Origin: an uncultured Roseibium sp.
Lineage (GTDB): Bacteria > Pseudomonadota > Alphaproteobacteria > Rhizobiales > Stappiaceae
Direction: 5' to 3'
DNA length: 64,000 nt
Assembly: GCF_947496995.1 (NCBI RefSeq)
Contig: NZ_CANMFD010000001.1
Location: forward strand, 1-64,000
A program made the position numbers and the translations under genes. The stretch's first letter is position 1; each line of letters begins with the position of its first letter. Below the pieces are notes generated by a model. It was not told where the DNA came from and made no database searches. It saw only the letters and a program-made list of their open reading frames with translations. Of this stretch, positions 7,852 to 15,661 are shown piece after piece.

Positions 7852-8520
7852 CTAGGACCCCGGGACCTCGGACAACTGGCGCAGGAATTCTCCTGTCTGC
7901 TGGTAGTGACTGAGCAGCCGGCTGGAGGCCAGGTCGGCGTTGCGCGCCGCCGCGGCTTCCAGGATTTCGCGGTGTTCTCCGGGAACGTCACGGCTGCCGT
8001 AGTTCTGCGAACGGCCCGCAAGATACCGGTAGCGGACGTTCAGGTCGTAAAGCTGGCTGCAGTAGCGCAGCAGGATCGGCGAAGCGCAGTTCGCGAGCAT
8101 GGCCATGTGGAAGGTCTTGTGCAGGTCCTCGAAGACCGGAATGTCGGCCGGATCGACCCGGGCCATGCGATGATGGGCAAGGACGATGGTTTCCTCCCAG
8201 GCGTCATCCGCGTGGGCAATACTCTGCCTGAGGGCCATGTCCTCCAGCGCACAGCGCAGCATCAGGATCTCGCTGAAATTCTGATGGCTGACGGGAGCGG
8301 CGCGAAAGCCGCGCTGATCGAGCCGTTCGACAAGCTGGTCCGAAACCAGAAGGCTCAGCGCTTCGCGAATGGGCGACGCGCCGGTCTCAAGACGTTCCTT
8401 GAGATTCTCGATCTTGAGTTTCTCACCCGGGCGCAGTTCCCCGGTCACGATCATCTGGCGAAGCGCGGAATAGGCCGTTTGCGTGGCCGAGATGATCGAT
8501 GACTGGGCGACTGTGTCCAT
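7852..8520 (-). CDS. GntR family transcriptional regulator, FCD subfamily
   Basis: A 222-aa regulator. The N-terminal winged helix (about 12-75, with LKERLETGASPIREALSLL) is followed by an all-helical FCD ligand domain with the metal-site pattern D/H (DLHKTFHMAM, GEHREIL). FCD regulators usually sense carboxylic acids. It faces away from the preceding operon (convergent, 126 bp apart, with only a weak hairpin at 7771-7788 between). A palindrome at 8773-8787 upstream matches one at 2212-2226, suggesting autoregulation plus control of both the matB unit and the FAH/TRAP/dioxygenase operon. A 25-codon ORF with a strong ribosome site lies between the palindrome and this gene. Confidence 0.87.
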   Translation of the reverse strand: MDTVAQSSIISATQTAYSALRQMIVTGELRPGEKLKIENLKERLETGASPIREALSLLVSDQLVERLDQRGFRAAPVSHQNFSEILMLRCALEDMALRQSIAHADDAWEETIVLAHHRMARVDPADIPVFEDLHKTFHMAMLANCASPILLRYCSQLYDLNVRYRYLAGRSQNYGSRDVPGEHREILEAAAARNADLASSRLLSHYQQTGEFLRQLSEVPGS

Positions 8521-8637
8521 TTTGAAATTGTCCTGAAAAATCCTGAGGCTGCGAGCCCCGGCACACCATATTCACCGGGTCCTGCGTTCGCAAGCGGCAG
8601 CCCGCAATCCGGGGTCCTGCAGCGGCGTTGCCCACAG

Positions 8638-8715
8638 TCAGGACCGGTCGCAGGAAGGGATGCCTCGCTTGTTGTCTTCCGCGGCGGCCGCGATGGTTTT
8701 CAGATTGAATGACAT
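8638..8715 (-). CDS. Possible 25-aa leader peptide or small protein upstream of gntR
   Basis: An ATG at 8715 is preceded 9 nt upstream by GGGAGG, a better ribosome site than the GntR gene itself has. The frame runs 25 codons (MSFNLKTIAAAAEDNKRG then IPSCDRS) to a TGA at 8638-8640 and ends about 117 nt before the GntR start. No homology is recognised. It sits between the 8773-8787 palindrome and gntR, so it would be translated from the gntR transcript. It may be a leader peptide, a real small protein, or the 5' remnant of a lost gene. The 8521-8869 interval holds otherwise only the palindrome and a terminator-like hairpin. Confidence 0.35.
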   Translation of the reverse strand: MSFNLKTIAAAAEDNKRGIPSCDRS

Positions 8716-8772
8716 TGTATGGATCCTCCCTATGGCGAAACCATAACAACGATATTTTTATCTTACAATAAT

Positions 8773-8787
8773 TAATATCGATATTTT
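8773..8787. promoter_or_regulatory. Operator palindrome upstream of gntR, copy of 2212-2226
   Basis: TAATATCGATATTTT is the exact reverse complement of 2212-2226 and contains AATATCGATATT (8774-8785). A further half-like CGATATT lies at 8750-8756. On the minus strand a TTGTAA...TATGGT pair could be the promoter. This is probably the autoregulatory site of the GntR protein. Confidence 0.55.
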
Positions 8788-8828
8788 AAGGAAGGAAAAC
8801 CCGTCTGCCCTTTCCACGGTCGCTGCTG

Positions 8829-8851
8829 TGCCCGGCAGTCGCCGCCGGGCA
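8829..8851 (-). terminator. Hairpin after the IclR gene
   Basis: TGCCCGGC (8829-8836) pairs perfectly with GCCGGGCA (8844-8851) around 7 nt, 18 bp beyond the IclR stop in the direction of its transcription. There is no clear T run, so termination efficiency is uncertain. Confidence 0.5.
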
Positions 8852-8869
8852 GAGCCGTTCCGATACTCA

Positions 8870-9667
8870 TTACGGGGCAATGACCTGACGGTCCTGTTCC
8901 ATCATGCGCTCGACATGCTTTGCCGTCAGGCGCAGGGTTGCTTCCACCTTGGGGCGGATCTCCTTGAAGCGGGTCGAAGGCACGGGAACGGAGATCGAGT
9001 GAATGTCTCCGGACCAGTCCCGGAAGGCGAACCCGATGGCCGAGATCCCGCGGGTGTGTTCATCCAGATCGTAGGCCAGGCCGGTTTTTCTGACCTCTGC
9101 CAGGGTTTCCATGAACGCGGACAGGTCGCGCTTGATACCCTGGCGGTTCCATTCCGTCAGCGCCAGCTCCCGGGCCGTGGTGTCGTCAAGCAGGGCAAGG
9201 CAGGCGAGGCCGTTGGCGGTGGTCGTCAGCGGAAAGGCTTCTCCTACCGAGGATACGGTGCGCAGCCGGTGGGTTCCGGGCACCTGGTCGAGAAAGATCA
9301 TGGCCGGTCCGCGCAGCACGGAAAGATCCGCCGTTTCTCCCGTCGCCTGGGAAAGTTCCGTAAGGTGCAGCCGGCAGCATTCGACGATGTTGTAGCGGGC
9401 AGCTTCGGCCAGTGCGCTCAGCTCCGGACCCAGCCGGAGCTTGCCGCCATTGGCGCCGGAAATCACCAGCCGTTCCTTCTGCAGCGCGCCGACGATGCGC
9501 TGCACGGTCGACCGCGGCAGGCTGACCGCTTCGGCGATCTGGCCGAGGCTCATGCCCGATTGGTCCTCTTTCAGGGATCTCAGGATTTTGGCCGCCCGTT
9601 CAATGACCTGAATGCCGTTACGGCCTCGGTCTGGCTCGGTGCCGGGGGTGGTTTCTTCTTCGCTCAT
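8870..9667 (-). CDS. IclR family transcriptional regulator
   Basis: A 265-aa regulator. An N-terminal winged HTH (about 18-75: GQIAEAVSLPRSTVQRIVGALQ) is followed by the IclR effector domain, with SSVGEAFPLTTTANGLACLA and the C-terminal GISAIGFAF segment. It diverges from the 9876 cyclase operon and is its likely regulator. The start is uncertain: ATG 9667 is chosen because homologous IclR proteins begin shortly before the HTH, but an in-frame ATG at 9721 exists and neither has a strong ribosome site. Confidence 0.85.
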   Translation of the reverse strand: MSEEETTPGTEPDRGRNGIQVIERAAKILRSLKEDQSGMSLGQIAEAVSLPRSTVQRIVGALQKERLVISGANGGKLRLGPELSALAEAARYNIVECCRLHLTELSQATGETADLSVLRGPAMIFLDQVPGTHRLRTVSSVGEAFPLTTTANGLACLALLDDTTARELALTEWNRQGIKRDLSAFMETLAEVRKTGLAYDLDEHTRGISAIGFAFRDWSGDIHSISVPVPSTRFKEIRPKVEATLRLTAKHVERMMEQDRQVIAP

Positions 9668-9721
9668 GATGTGACAGGCCGGTTCTTTTTTGGGTCCGCA
9701 GGGATGGGGTTGGCCCACCAT

Positions 9722-9782
9722 ACGGTACAAATGGCCTGAGAAGCAAATAATTATTGACTGCTATGCGGTGCATATGTACCAT
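9722..9782 (+). promoter_or_regulatory. Promoter and inverted operator pair for the 9876 operon
   Basis: TTGACT (9754-9759), a 17-bp spacer and TACCAT (9777-9782) form a plausible sigma-70 promoter. CATATGTACCAT (9771-9782), overlapping the -10, and CATTTGTACCGT on the opposite strand (9722-9733) are 10/12 identical inverted elements 49 bp apart. They are good candidates for the binding sites of the divergent IclR protein. Confidence 0.5.
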
Positions 9783-9875
9783 CATGCGAAACAGTATCAT
9801 TGATATCTGTCACTAGAGAACACTGTCATCAGCATCGCAACACCGCTTCGGCGGTGCAGGGAGGAGTATTGCGAA

Positions 9876-10712
9876 ATGGTTGAAATCCGCGGCATCGAAT
9901 TCCAGGCCAATACCGACAACGACATGGGACTGGAGTTCTATAACCTCAGCCATCGCTTCGGGTATCAGTGCCCCAACTGGCCGTATTTCCGCGACGTTCA
10001 GATCGAGCGCATGCACTACATGGCCAAGTCCGGCGTGTTGAGCCAGACGATCACCACGACAATGCATGTGACCACCCACATCGACGCCCCTGCGCATGTG
10101 GTGCAGGGAACGCCGTTCATCGACGAAGTGCCGCTGCCGCATTTCTTCGGCTCGGGTCTCGTCGTGTCCATTCCCAAGAAGAAATGGGAGCAGATCACTG
10201 CGGACGACCTGGAAAAGGCCTGCGGTCACGCGATCAGAAAGAACGACGTCCTGATCATCAACACCGGCTGGCACAAGGTCTACGACGACGGCGACTATTT
10301 CCCCTACTGCCCCGGCCTGGTGCCTTCCGCTGCTGACTGGATTGTCGAGAAGGGTGTGAAGGTTGTCGGCCACGATACGCAGGCCAACGATCACCCGCTG
10401 GCAACCGCCATCGGTCCGCACCGCAACGGCCCGCTGCTGCCGCACCTGGCCGACGAATACAAGGAATGGTCCGGCGGTATTGCCTGGGACGAGGCATTCC
10501 CGGAGTGGGAGCCGGTGCACAACAAGCTGTTTTCCAACGGAATTCTCGGAATCGAGAATGTTGGCGGCGATCTCGATGCGGTCTCCGGCAAGCGCTGCAC
10601 CTTTGCATTCTTCCCCTGGAACTGGGACCGCGGCGACGGCTGCATCATCCGTCTCGTCGCCATGATCGACAAGGGACAGAAATACCGGATCGAGGCCGGC
10701 GAAAACTTCTGA
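9876..10712 (+). CDS. Cyclase-family metal-dependent hydrolase (kynurenine formamidase-like fold)
   Basis: A 278-aa member of the cyclase superfamily (PF04199), which contains kynurenine formamidase, isatin hydrolase and related C-N or lactone hydrolases. The metal motif HxGTHxDxPxH is recognisable as H64, H68, D70 and H74 (MHVTTHIDAPAH), with Thr66 replacing the usual Gly. A good AGGGAGG ribosome site precedes the ATG. It is the first gene of a long plus-strand run beginning with cupin, SDR and hydroxyacyl-CoA-dehydrogenase-like genes. It presumably opens a cyclic or amide substrate; no tryptophan-pathway genes are nearby to support a kynurenine role. Confidence 0.8.
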   Translation: MVEIRGIEFQANTDNDMGLEFYNLSHRFGYQCPNWPYFRDVQIERMHYMAKSGVLSQTITTTMHVTTHIDAPAHVVQGTPFIDEVPLPHFFGSGLVVSIPKKKWEQITADDLEKACGHAIRKNDVLIINTGWHKVYDDGDYFPYCPGLVPSAADWIVEKGVKVVGHDTQANDHPLATAIGPHRNGPLLPHLADEYKEWSGGIAWDEAFPEWEPVHNKLFSNGILGIENVGGDLDAVSGKRCTFAFFPWNWDRGDGCIIRLVAMIDKGQKYRIEAGENF

Positions 10713-10771
10713 GCCGCTGCCGCCTGAACGGCGGTTTTAAATGAACTTGCGATCCACGGGAGGGGAACGCA

Positions 10772-11119
10772 ATGCATATCAAGCGTTTCGAAGACGCGCA
10801 GGCCTATGAGGCCCCCAATCACTGGGGTGTCTACGGGCTCCGCTTGCAGGGTTTTGAAGAGGGAGGACCGACCAACCAGTGGGTCGGCTTCTCCCAGTTC
10901 CTGCCCGGCGGAGGCGCCGGGCCGGATTCCACACCCTTTGAAAAAGTTTATGTCGTGCTCGATGGCGAAATGACCATCGAGTGGGACGGTGGCTGCGAAG
11001 TCCTGCGTGCCATGGACAGTTGCACCATTCCGCCCGGAGTGGTGCGACGGATCGAGAACAAGTCGAACCACGTCTGCAAGATGCTGGTCGTCGTACCCTA
11101 CCCGCCGGAGGCAATCTGA
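10772..11119 (+). CDS. Small cupin protein lacking the usual metal histidines
   Basis: A 115-aa single-domain cupin. The first motif keeps the Glu and strand (FEKVYVVLDGEMTIEWDGG), but the HxH that normally binds metal reads PDST. In the second motif PPGVVRRIENKSN has Arg where His is expected. It is therefore probably a non-metal binding or accessory cupin rather than a dioxygenase. GGGAGG lies 9 nt upstream of the ATG. Its stop overlaps the SDR start (TGATG), so it is co-translated with the pathway enzymes. Confidence 0.78.
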   Translation: MHIKRFEDAQAYEAPNHWGVYGLRLQGFEEGGPTNQWVGFSQFLPGGGAGPDSTPFEKVYVVLDGEMTIEWDGGCEVLRAMDSCTIPPGVVRRIENKSNHVCKMLVVVPYPPEAI

Positions 11120-11919
11120 TGACGGACAGCTGGACCAATCCTCTCAGTCTCTTCGACGTGTCGGGCAAGGTGGCCCTGATCACGGGCGCTTCCGGCGCAC
11201 TCGGCGCGGTTGCCGCCAGGGCGCTTGCCGGGGCCGGCTGCAAGCTGGTGCTCGCAGCAGGCAACGAGTCGGCTCTGAAGTCGGTCGTGGCGGATTGCGA
11301 GGCCCTCGGCGCGCAAGTCGTGTCGCTGAGCATACGCCCGTCCGACGAAGCGGCGTGCGATCAGCTGGTCGGCCTCGCGGTCGAGCGCTTCGGCTCGCTG
11401 GACGTGCTGGTCGTGGCGTCCGGCATGAACAAGGTCGCCAAGATCGACGCTCTGACCCCGGCCGATTTCGAAAACGTCATGAATGCCAACGTCACCCAGT
11501 CCTGGCTGCTGGCGCGGGCCGCCGCACGGCAGATGAAGACGCAGTCGGACGGCGGCAAGATCGTGCTGGTGTCATCTGCGCGCGGACTGCTGGGACACCC
11601 GGCAGGGTATACGGCCTATTGTGCTTCCAAGGCGGCTGTCGACGGCATCACCAAGGCGCTCGGCTGCGAGCTCGGCGAAGATAACATCACGGTCAACGCC
11701 ATCGCGCCGACCGTGTTCCGTTCGCCGCTGACGGCCTGGATGTTCGAGGACAACGAAAAGGCCAAGGGCTTCCGGGACGGATTTCTCGCCCGCGTGCCGA
11801 AGGGGCGTCTCGGCGAGCCGGAGGACCTGATCGGTCCCCTGCTGTTCCTCGCCTCGCGTGCCTCCGATTTCTACACCGGGCATATCCTTTATGCCGACGG
11901 CGGATACACGGCGGGCTGA
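11119..11919 (+). CDS. Short-chain dehydrogenase/reductase (SDR)
   Basis: A 266-aa classical SDR with the nucleotide motif TGASGALG (22-29), catalytic Ser about 152, Y167 and K171 (YTAYCASK), and a C-terminal YADGGYTAG. The usual NAG motif is ASG (100-102). It oxidises or reduces an alcohol/ketone with NAD(P). It starts in the cupin stop and ends in the start of the next dehydrogenase (both TGATG), so the three form a coupled enzyme block. The substrate is unknown; a 3-hydroxy acid would fit the BKACE downstream. Confidence 0.86.
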   Translation: MTDSWTNPLSLFDVSGKVALITGASGALGAVAARALAGAGCKLVLAAGNESALKSVVADCEALGAQVVSLSIRPSDEAACDQLVGLAVERFGSLDVLVVASGMNKVAKIDALTPADFENVMNANVTQSWLLARAAARQMKTQSDGGKIVLVSSARGLLGHPAGYTAYCASKAAVDGITKALGCELGEDNITVNAIAPTVFRSPLTAWMFEDNEKAKGFRDGFLARVPKGRLGEPEDLIGPLLFLASRASDFYTGHILYADGGYTAG

Positions 11920-12848
11920 TGATGGCAGGGTCACGCAACATCGCTGTTCTGGGGGCCGGCCTGATGGGGCACGGCATCGCCCTGACCTTTGCCCGGGCAG
12001 GGCATGGCGTGCGGGTCTACGATCCGTCCTCAGCCGGACTGGACTCCCTGCAGGGACGGGTGTCGTCAAGTCTCGGCGCGATGGGCGCCGACACGCGGGA
12101 GATCGACGAGACCCTGGCGCGCCTTGCGCCGGATCCGGAGGTCGCCACCTGTGTCGCGGACGCGGATTTCGTGTTCGAGGCCGCACCGGAAAAGCCCGAC
12201 CTGAAACGCGCCCTCTTCCGGGAAGTCGAACGGTTCGCTCCGTCAGGCGCGATCCTTGCGTCCAACACGTCCGTCATTCCGATCACGACCATTGTGTCGG
12301 ATCTGGAAGACAAGACCAGGGCACTGGGAACGCACTGGTGGAACCCGCCGCACATGATTCCCCTGGTGGAAGTCATCCGCACCGAGTGGACAGCGGAAAC
12401 CGCGATCGAAGAGACGGTCGGCTTGCTGTCGTCCGTCGGGAAAACGCCGGTCCGTGTCGAAAAGGACGTTGCCGGGTTCATCGGCAACCGCCTGCAGCAC
12501 GCCATGTGGCGGGAAGCCATCTATCTGGTCGAGAGCGGGGTCTGCACCGCGGAAGCCGTCGATCAGGTGGTCAATGCCAGTTTCGGACGCCGTCTTTCGG
12601 TACTCGGGCCGCTGGCCAATGCCGATCTCGTCGGCACCGATCTGACACTCGATATCCATGAAAATGTTCTGGCCGACCTGGATAACCGGCCATCCCCCTC
12701 GCCTTATCTGCGCGACCTGGTCAAGGCCGGGAAACTCGGCATGAAAAGCGGCGAGGGGTTCATGAGCTGGACGCCGGAGGCGATGGAGGAAGTCCGCCAG
12801 CGTGTAGCCACTCATCTGCGGAGGCTGGAGACGATTCTGCCCGACTGA
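11919..12848 (+). CDS. 3-hydroxyacyl-CoA dehydrogenase-family protein (possible beta-hydroxyacid dehydrogenase)
   Basis: A 309-aa two-domain NAD enzyme. The Rossmann motif GAGLMG is at 12-17. The catalytic dyad is H139 and E151 in the segment THWWNPPHMIPLVEV, and the helical C domain begins near 185 (VAGFIGNRLQHA). The length and WWNPPH segment resemble carnitine-3-dehydrogenase and related enzymes acting on free beta-hydroxy acids as much as CoA-ester dehydrogenases. Because a beta-keto acid cleavage enzyme (17559) is in the same run, oxidation of a beta-hydroxy acid to its keto form is a reasonable guess. The ATG at 11919 is followed immediately by a second ATG (11922). Confidence 0.82.
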   Translation: MMAGSRNIAVLGAGLMGHGIALTFARAGHGVRVYDPSSAGLDSLQGRVSSSLGAMGADTREIDETLARLAPDPEVATCVADADFVFEAAPEKPDLKRALFREVERFAPSGAILASNTSVIPITTIVSDLEDKTRALGTHWWNPPHMIPLVEVIRTEWTAETAIEETVGLLSSVGKTPVRVEKDVAGFIGNRLQHAMWREAIYLVESGVCTAEAVDQVVNASFGRRLSVLGPLANADLVGTDLTLDIHENVLADLDNRPSPSPYLRDLVKAGKLGMKSGEGFMSWTPEAMEEVRQRVATHLRRLETILPD

Positions 12849-12884
12849 AAGCCTGCCGTACCAAGCGCATCTGGGAGGAAGACC

Positions 12885-14171
12885 ATGACGCAATTTTGGA
12901 AGACAGAAGGTATCAATCGCCGTAAATTCCTGGCCGGGGCTTCGGTCGGATTGGCGGCACCCGCCATCTTGACCCGCACCCGCGCCTATGCGGCCGACCC
13001 GATCATCAAGATCGGTCACGTGAGCCCGCGAACAGGTCCGCTGGCCGGTTTCGCCGAGGCCGATGACTACGTCATTGAAGGTGTCAGGAAGGCGCTGGCC
13101 GGTGGAATTGCAAACAACGGCAGGACCTATCAGGTCGAGATCATCTCCAAGGACAGCCAGTCGAATCCCAACCGCGCGGCGGAAGTGGCGTCGGAGCTGA
13201 TCCTCGGTGACGAGGTGGACATCATCGTCGCCGCCTCGACCCCGGACACGACCAATCCGGTGTCGGACCAGGCGGAACTTAACGAAGTTCCCTGCATTAC
13301 TACCGACTGTCCATGGCAGCCCTATTTCTTCGGCCGCAACGGCGACCCGGCGACCGGTTTCGACTTCACCTACCACTTCTTCTGGGGGCTTGAGGATGTC
13401 ATCAAGGCGTTCCTCGGCATGTGGGAGGAAAGCGGCGTCGAGCGCAAGGTTGGCGGTCTGTTTCCCAATGATGCCGACGGCAATGCCTGGGGTGACGAGA
13501 TCCACGGCTTCCCGCCGGCTCTGATCGGCAGCGGCTTCGAACTGACGGATCCGGGCCGGTATCAGCCGCTCACCGACGATTTCTCGTCGCAGATTTCGGC
13601 CTTCAAGGCCGCCGGTTGCGAGATCGTCACGGGCAACATGATCTCGCCGGACTTCGCCACGTTCTGGTCGCAGGCGGCGCAACAGGGCTTTGCTCCCAAG
13701 GTCGCCACGCTCGGCAAGGCGTTGCTGTTCCCCTCGTTCATTGAATCCCTGGGAGACCGCGGCGACGGCTTGACCTCGGAAATCTGGTGGACGCCGGATC
13801 ATCCGTTCTCCTCGTCCCTGACCGGCATGACGGCAAGGCAGCTGGCCGACGGTTACACAGCCGCCTCCGGACGTCCGTGGACCCAGCCGATCGGCTTCAA
13901 GCACGCGCTGTTCGAGGTGACCACCGACGTGATCCGCCGCAGTGCCGACCTCGATGATCCGAACGCGATCCTGGAAGCGGTCGCGGCCACGGATCTGCCG
14001 ACGGTCGTCGGCCACGTCAACTGGAACTTCGGTCCGGTCAAGAATGTCTCCAAGACACCTCTGGTCGCCGGCCAGTGGCAGAAGGGTGCCAACGGCATGG
14101 AGCTGGTGATCACATCCAATCACAGCGCTCCGGAAATCCCCACGACGGGCACGTTGAAGCTCCTCGGCTAA
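12885..14171 (+). CDS. Liv-type ABC transporter substrate-binding protein
   Basis: A 428-aa periplasmic binding protein of the leucine/amide family (type I fold, about 40-420). The N-terminus carries a twin-arginine-like signal (NRRKFLAGAS, residues 11-20) with cleavage after AYA about residue 36, so export may be through Tat. A GGGAGGA site is 7 nt upstream. Followed by ATPase and permease genes, it is the receptor of a complete importer. Ligands of this branch include amides, aromatic acids and branched amino acids; which one applies here is not evident. Confidence 0.87.
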   Translation: MTQFWKTEGINRRKFLAGASVGLAAPAILTRTRAYAADPIIKIGHVSPRTGPLAGFAEADDYVIEGVRKALAGGIANNGRTYQVEIISKDSQSNPNRAAEVASELILGDEVDIIVAASTPDTTNPVSDQAELNEVPCITTDCPWQPYFFGRNGDPATGFDFTYHFFWGLEDVIKAFLGMWEESGVERKVGGLFPNDADGNAWGDEIHGFPPALIGSGFELTDPGRYQPLTDDFSSQISAFKAAGCEIVTGNMISPDFATFWSQAAQQGFAPKVATLGKALLFPSFIESLGDRGDGLTSEIWWTPDHPFSSSLTGMTARQLADGYTAASGRPWTQPIGFKHALFEVTTDVIRRSADLDDPNAILEAVAATDLPTVVGHVNWNFGPVKNVSKTPLVAGQWQKGANGMELVITSNHSAPEIPTTGTLKLLG

Positions 14172-14179
14172 CAGGACAA

Positions 14180-14204
14180 GACGCACGGCGTGCCGCCGTG
14201 CGTC
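14180..14204 (+). other. RNA hairpin between binding-protein gene and ATPase gene
   Basis: GACGCACGGC (14180-14189) pairs perfectly with GCCGTGCGTC (14195-14204) over a 5-nt loop, 8 nt after the binding-protein stop. There is no T run. It probably stabilises the upstream mRNA 3' end or attenuates downstream expression. Confidence 0.6.
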
Positions 14205-14234
14205 TCCAGGTCACATATCAAGGCGCGGATTTGA

Positions 14235-14963
14235 ATGACTGCAGTTCTGGAACTCAAGGGCGTTTCCAAGACCTATGGCGCGATCACCGTAGCCGATGAG
14301 CTGAGCTTTCAACTCGGCCATGGCGAGGCTCTGGGCGTGATCGGGCCGAACGGTGCGGGCAAGACGTCCATGTTCAACCTGATCACCGGCACCATTCCCG
14401 CCGACCGGGGGCAGATCCTGCTGAAAGAGCGCGATGTTACCCGCCAGAGTGTCGCCCGGCGCTGCCGTGCCGGCATTGCCAGGTCATTTCAGATCCCGCA
14501 GCCGTTTTCGGCAATGACGGTGTTTGAAAACACCCTGGTGGCCGGCACCCACGGAACCCGGAATACGCTCGCCTCCGCCAACGCCCATTGCCTTGAGGTG
14601 CTCGAGCTGACCGGCCTCATCGACAAGGCCAATGAACCGGCCGGCAGCCTGACCCTCCTGGGGCGCAAGCGGCTGGAGCTGGCCCGGGCCCTTTGTGCGC
14701 GGCCCCAGGTGCTTCTGCTCGATGAAATCGCCGGGGGGCTGACGGAAAAGGAATGTCACGACCTGGTCTCGACCATCAACACCATCCGCGGGACCGGATT
14801 GTCGCTCATCTGGATAGAACACATCGTCCATGCGCTGCTGTCTGTCGTCGACCGGCTGATCGTCATCGATTTCGGCAAGAAGATCGCCGATGGCGATCCG
14901 AAGGAAACCATGGCCAGCCAGGCGGTCCAGGAAATCTACATGGGAGTGATTGCCGATGGCTGA
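14235..14963 (+). CDS. Liv-type ABC transporter ATP-binding protein (LivG-like)
   Basis: A 242-aa ATPase with Walker A GPNGAGKT (37-44) and Walker [12 protein letters not shown]. The ABC signature reads [14 protein letters not shown] rather than LSGGQ, and the residue after DE is Ile, a variation I recall from a LivG subgroup. It pairs with the LivF-like ATPase that overlaps its 3' end and with two permeases. Confidence 0.86.
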   Translation: MTAVLELKGVSKTYGAITVADELSFQLGHGEALGVIGPNGAGKTSMFNLITGTIPADRGQILLKERDVTRQSVARRCRAGIARSFQIPQPFSAMTVFENTLVAGTHGTRNTLASANAHCLEVLELTGLIDKANEPAGSLTLLGRKRLELARALCARPQVLLLDEIAGGLTEKECHDLVSTINTIRGTGLSLIWIEHIVHALLSVVDRLIVIDFGKKIADGDPKETMASQAVQEIYMGVIADG

Positions 14964-15660
14964 TGCAGTCCTCTCCACCCGGTCCCTCGAAGCCCATTAC
15001 GGTGACTTTCAGGCACTCTTCGGGGTGTCGATCGACGTCTATCCCGAAGAGGTCATCGCCATCATCGGCGCCAACGGGGCCGGCAAGTCCACCCTGATGC
15101 GATCGATCACGGGGCTTCTCGTCAACAAGCCGCAGATGGTGACCTGGAAAGGTCAGGCCATCGGCGCCCTGAGGGCGGATCAGATCGCCCGTCTGGGGAT
15201 CGCGATGGTGCCGGAAGGCCGCCAGCTGTTTCAGTCCCTGTCCGTAGAGGAAAACCTGATCATCGGCGGACAGGTGGGGCGCAAGGGCGCCTGGTCTCTC
15301 GGAAAGGTCTATGAGCTGTTTCCGGTCCTCAAGGAGCGCCGGAACATCCAGGCGACCTCGCTTTCCGGTGGTCAGCAGCAAATGGTCTCGATCGGACGGG
15401 CGCTCATGTCCAATCCGGACATCCTGTTGTTCGACGAGATCAGTCTCGGCCTGGCTCCCATCATCATCAAGTCCATCTACGAAGCTCTGCCGACCATCAT
15501 CGGCGAGGGCATGAGCGCGATCATCGTGGAACAGGACATCGCCAAGGCGGTGAGTGTGTCGAGCCGGGTCTATTGCCTGCAGGAAGGCCGGGTTTCGCTC
15601 GAGGGACGGCCGCAGGATCTGACCCGCGACGCCATCAGCGCCGCCTATTTCGGAGTTTGA
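14956..15660 (+). CDS. Liv-type ABC transporter ATP-binding protein (LivF-like)
   Basis: A 234-aa ATPase with Walker A GANGAGKS, a canonical LSGGQQQM signature and Walker B ILLFDEISLGLAP, as in LivF. The ATG at 14956 overlaps the livG-like stop by 8 bp and has GGGAG 9 nt upstream; a TTG at 14950 is less likely. It forms the ATPase heterodimer of the importer. Confidence 0.88.
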   Translation: MADAVLSTRSLEAHYGDFQALFGVSIDVYPEEVIAIIGANGAGKSTLMRSITGLLVNKPQMVTWKGQAIGALRADQIARLGIAMVPEGRQLFQSLSVEENLIIGGQVGRKGAWSLGKVYELFPVLKERRNIQATSLSGGQQQMVSIGRALMSNPDILLFDEISLGLAPIIIKSIYEALPTIIGEGMSAIIVEQDIAKAVSVSSRVYCLQEGRVSLEGRPQDLTRDAISAAYFGV

Positions 15661-15661
15661 G

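Noticed and set aside
9876-10712. Calling the cyclase a kynurenine formamidase (kynB).
   Set aside because: The fold and metal motif fit, but there is no tryptophan dioxygenase or kynureninase nearby and the motif has Thr for Gly.
12243-14186. A 647-codon open frame on the minus strand.
   Set aside because: It lies wholly antisense to the hydroxyacyl-CoA-dehydrogenase-like and Liv receptor genes, has no domain I recognise, and reflects high GC at third positions of the real genes.
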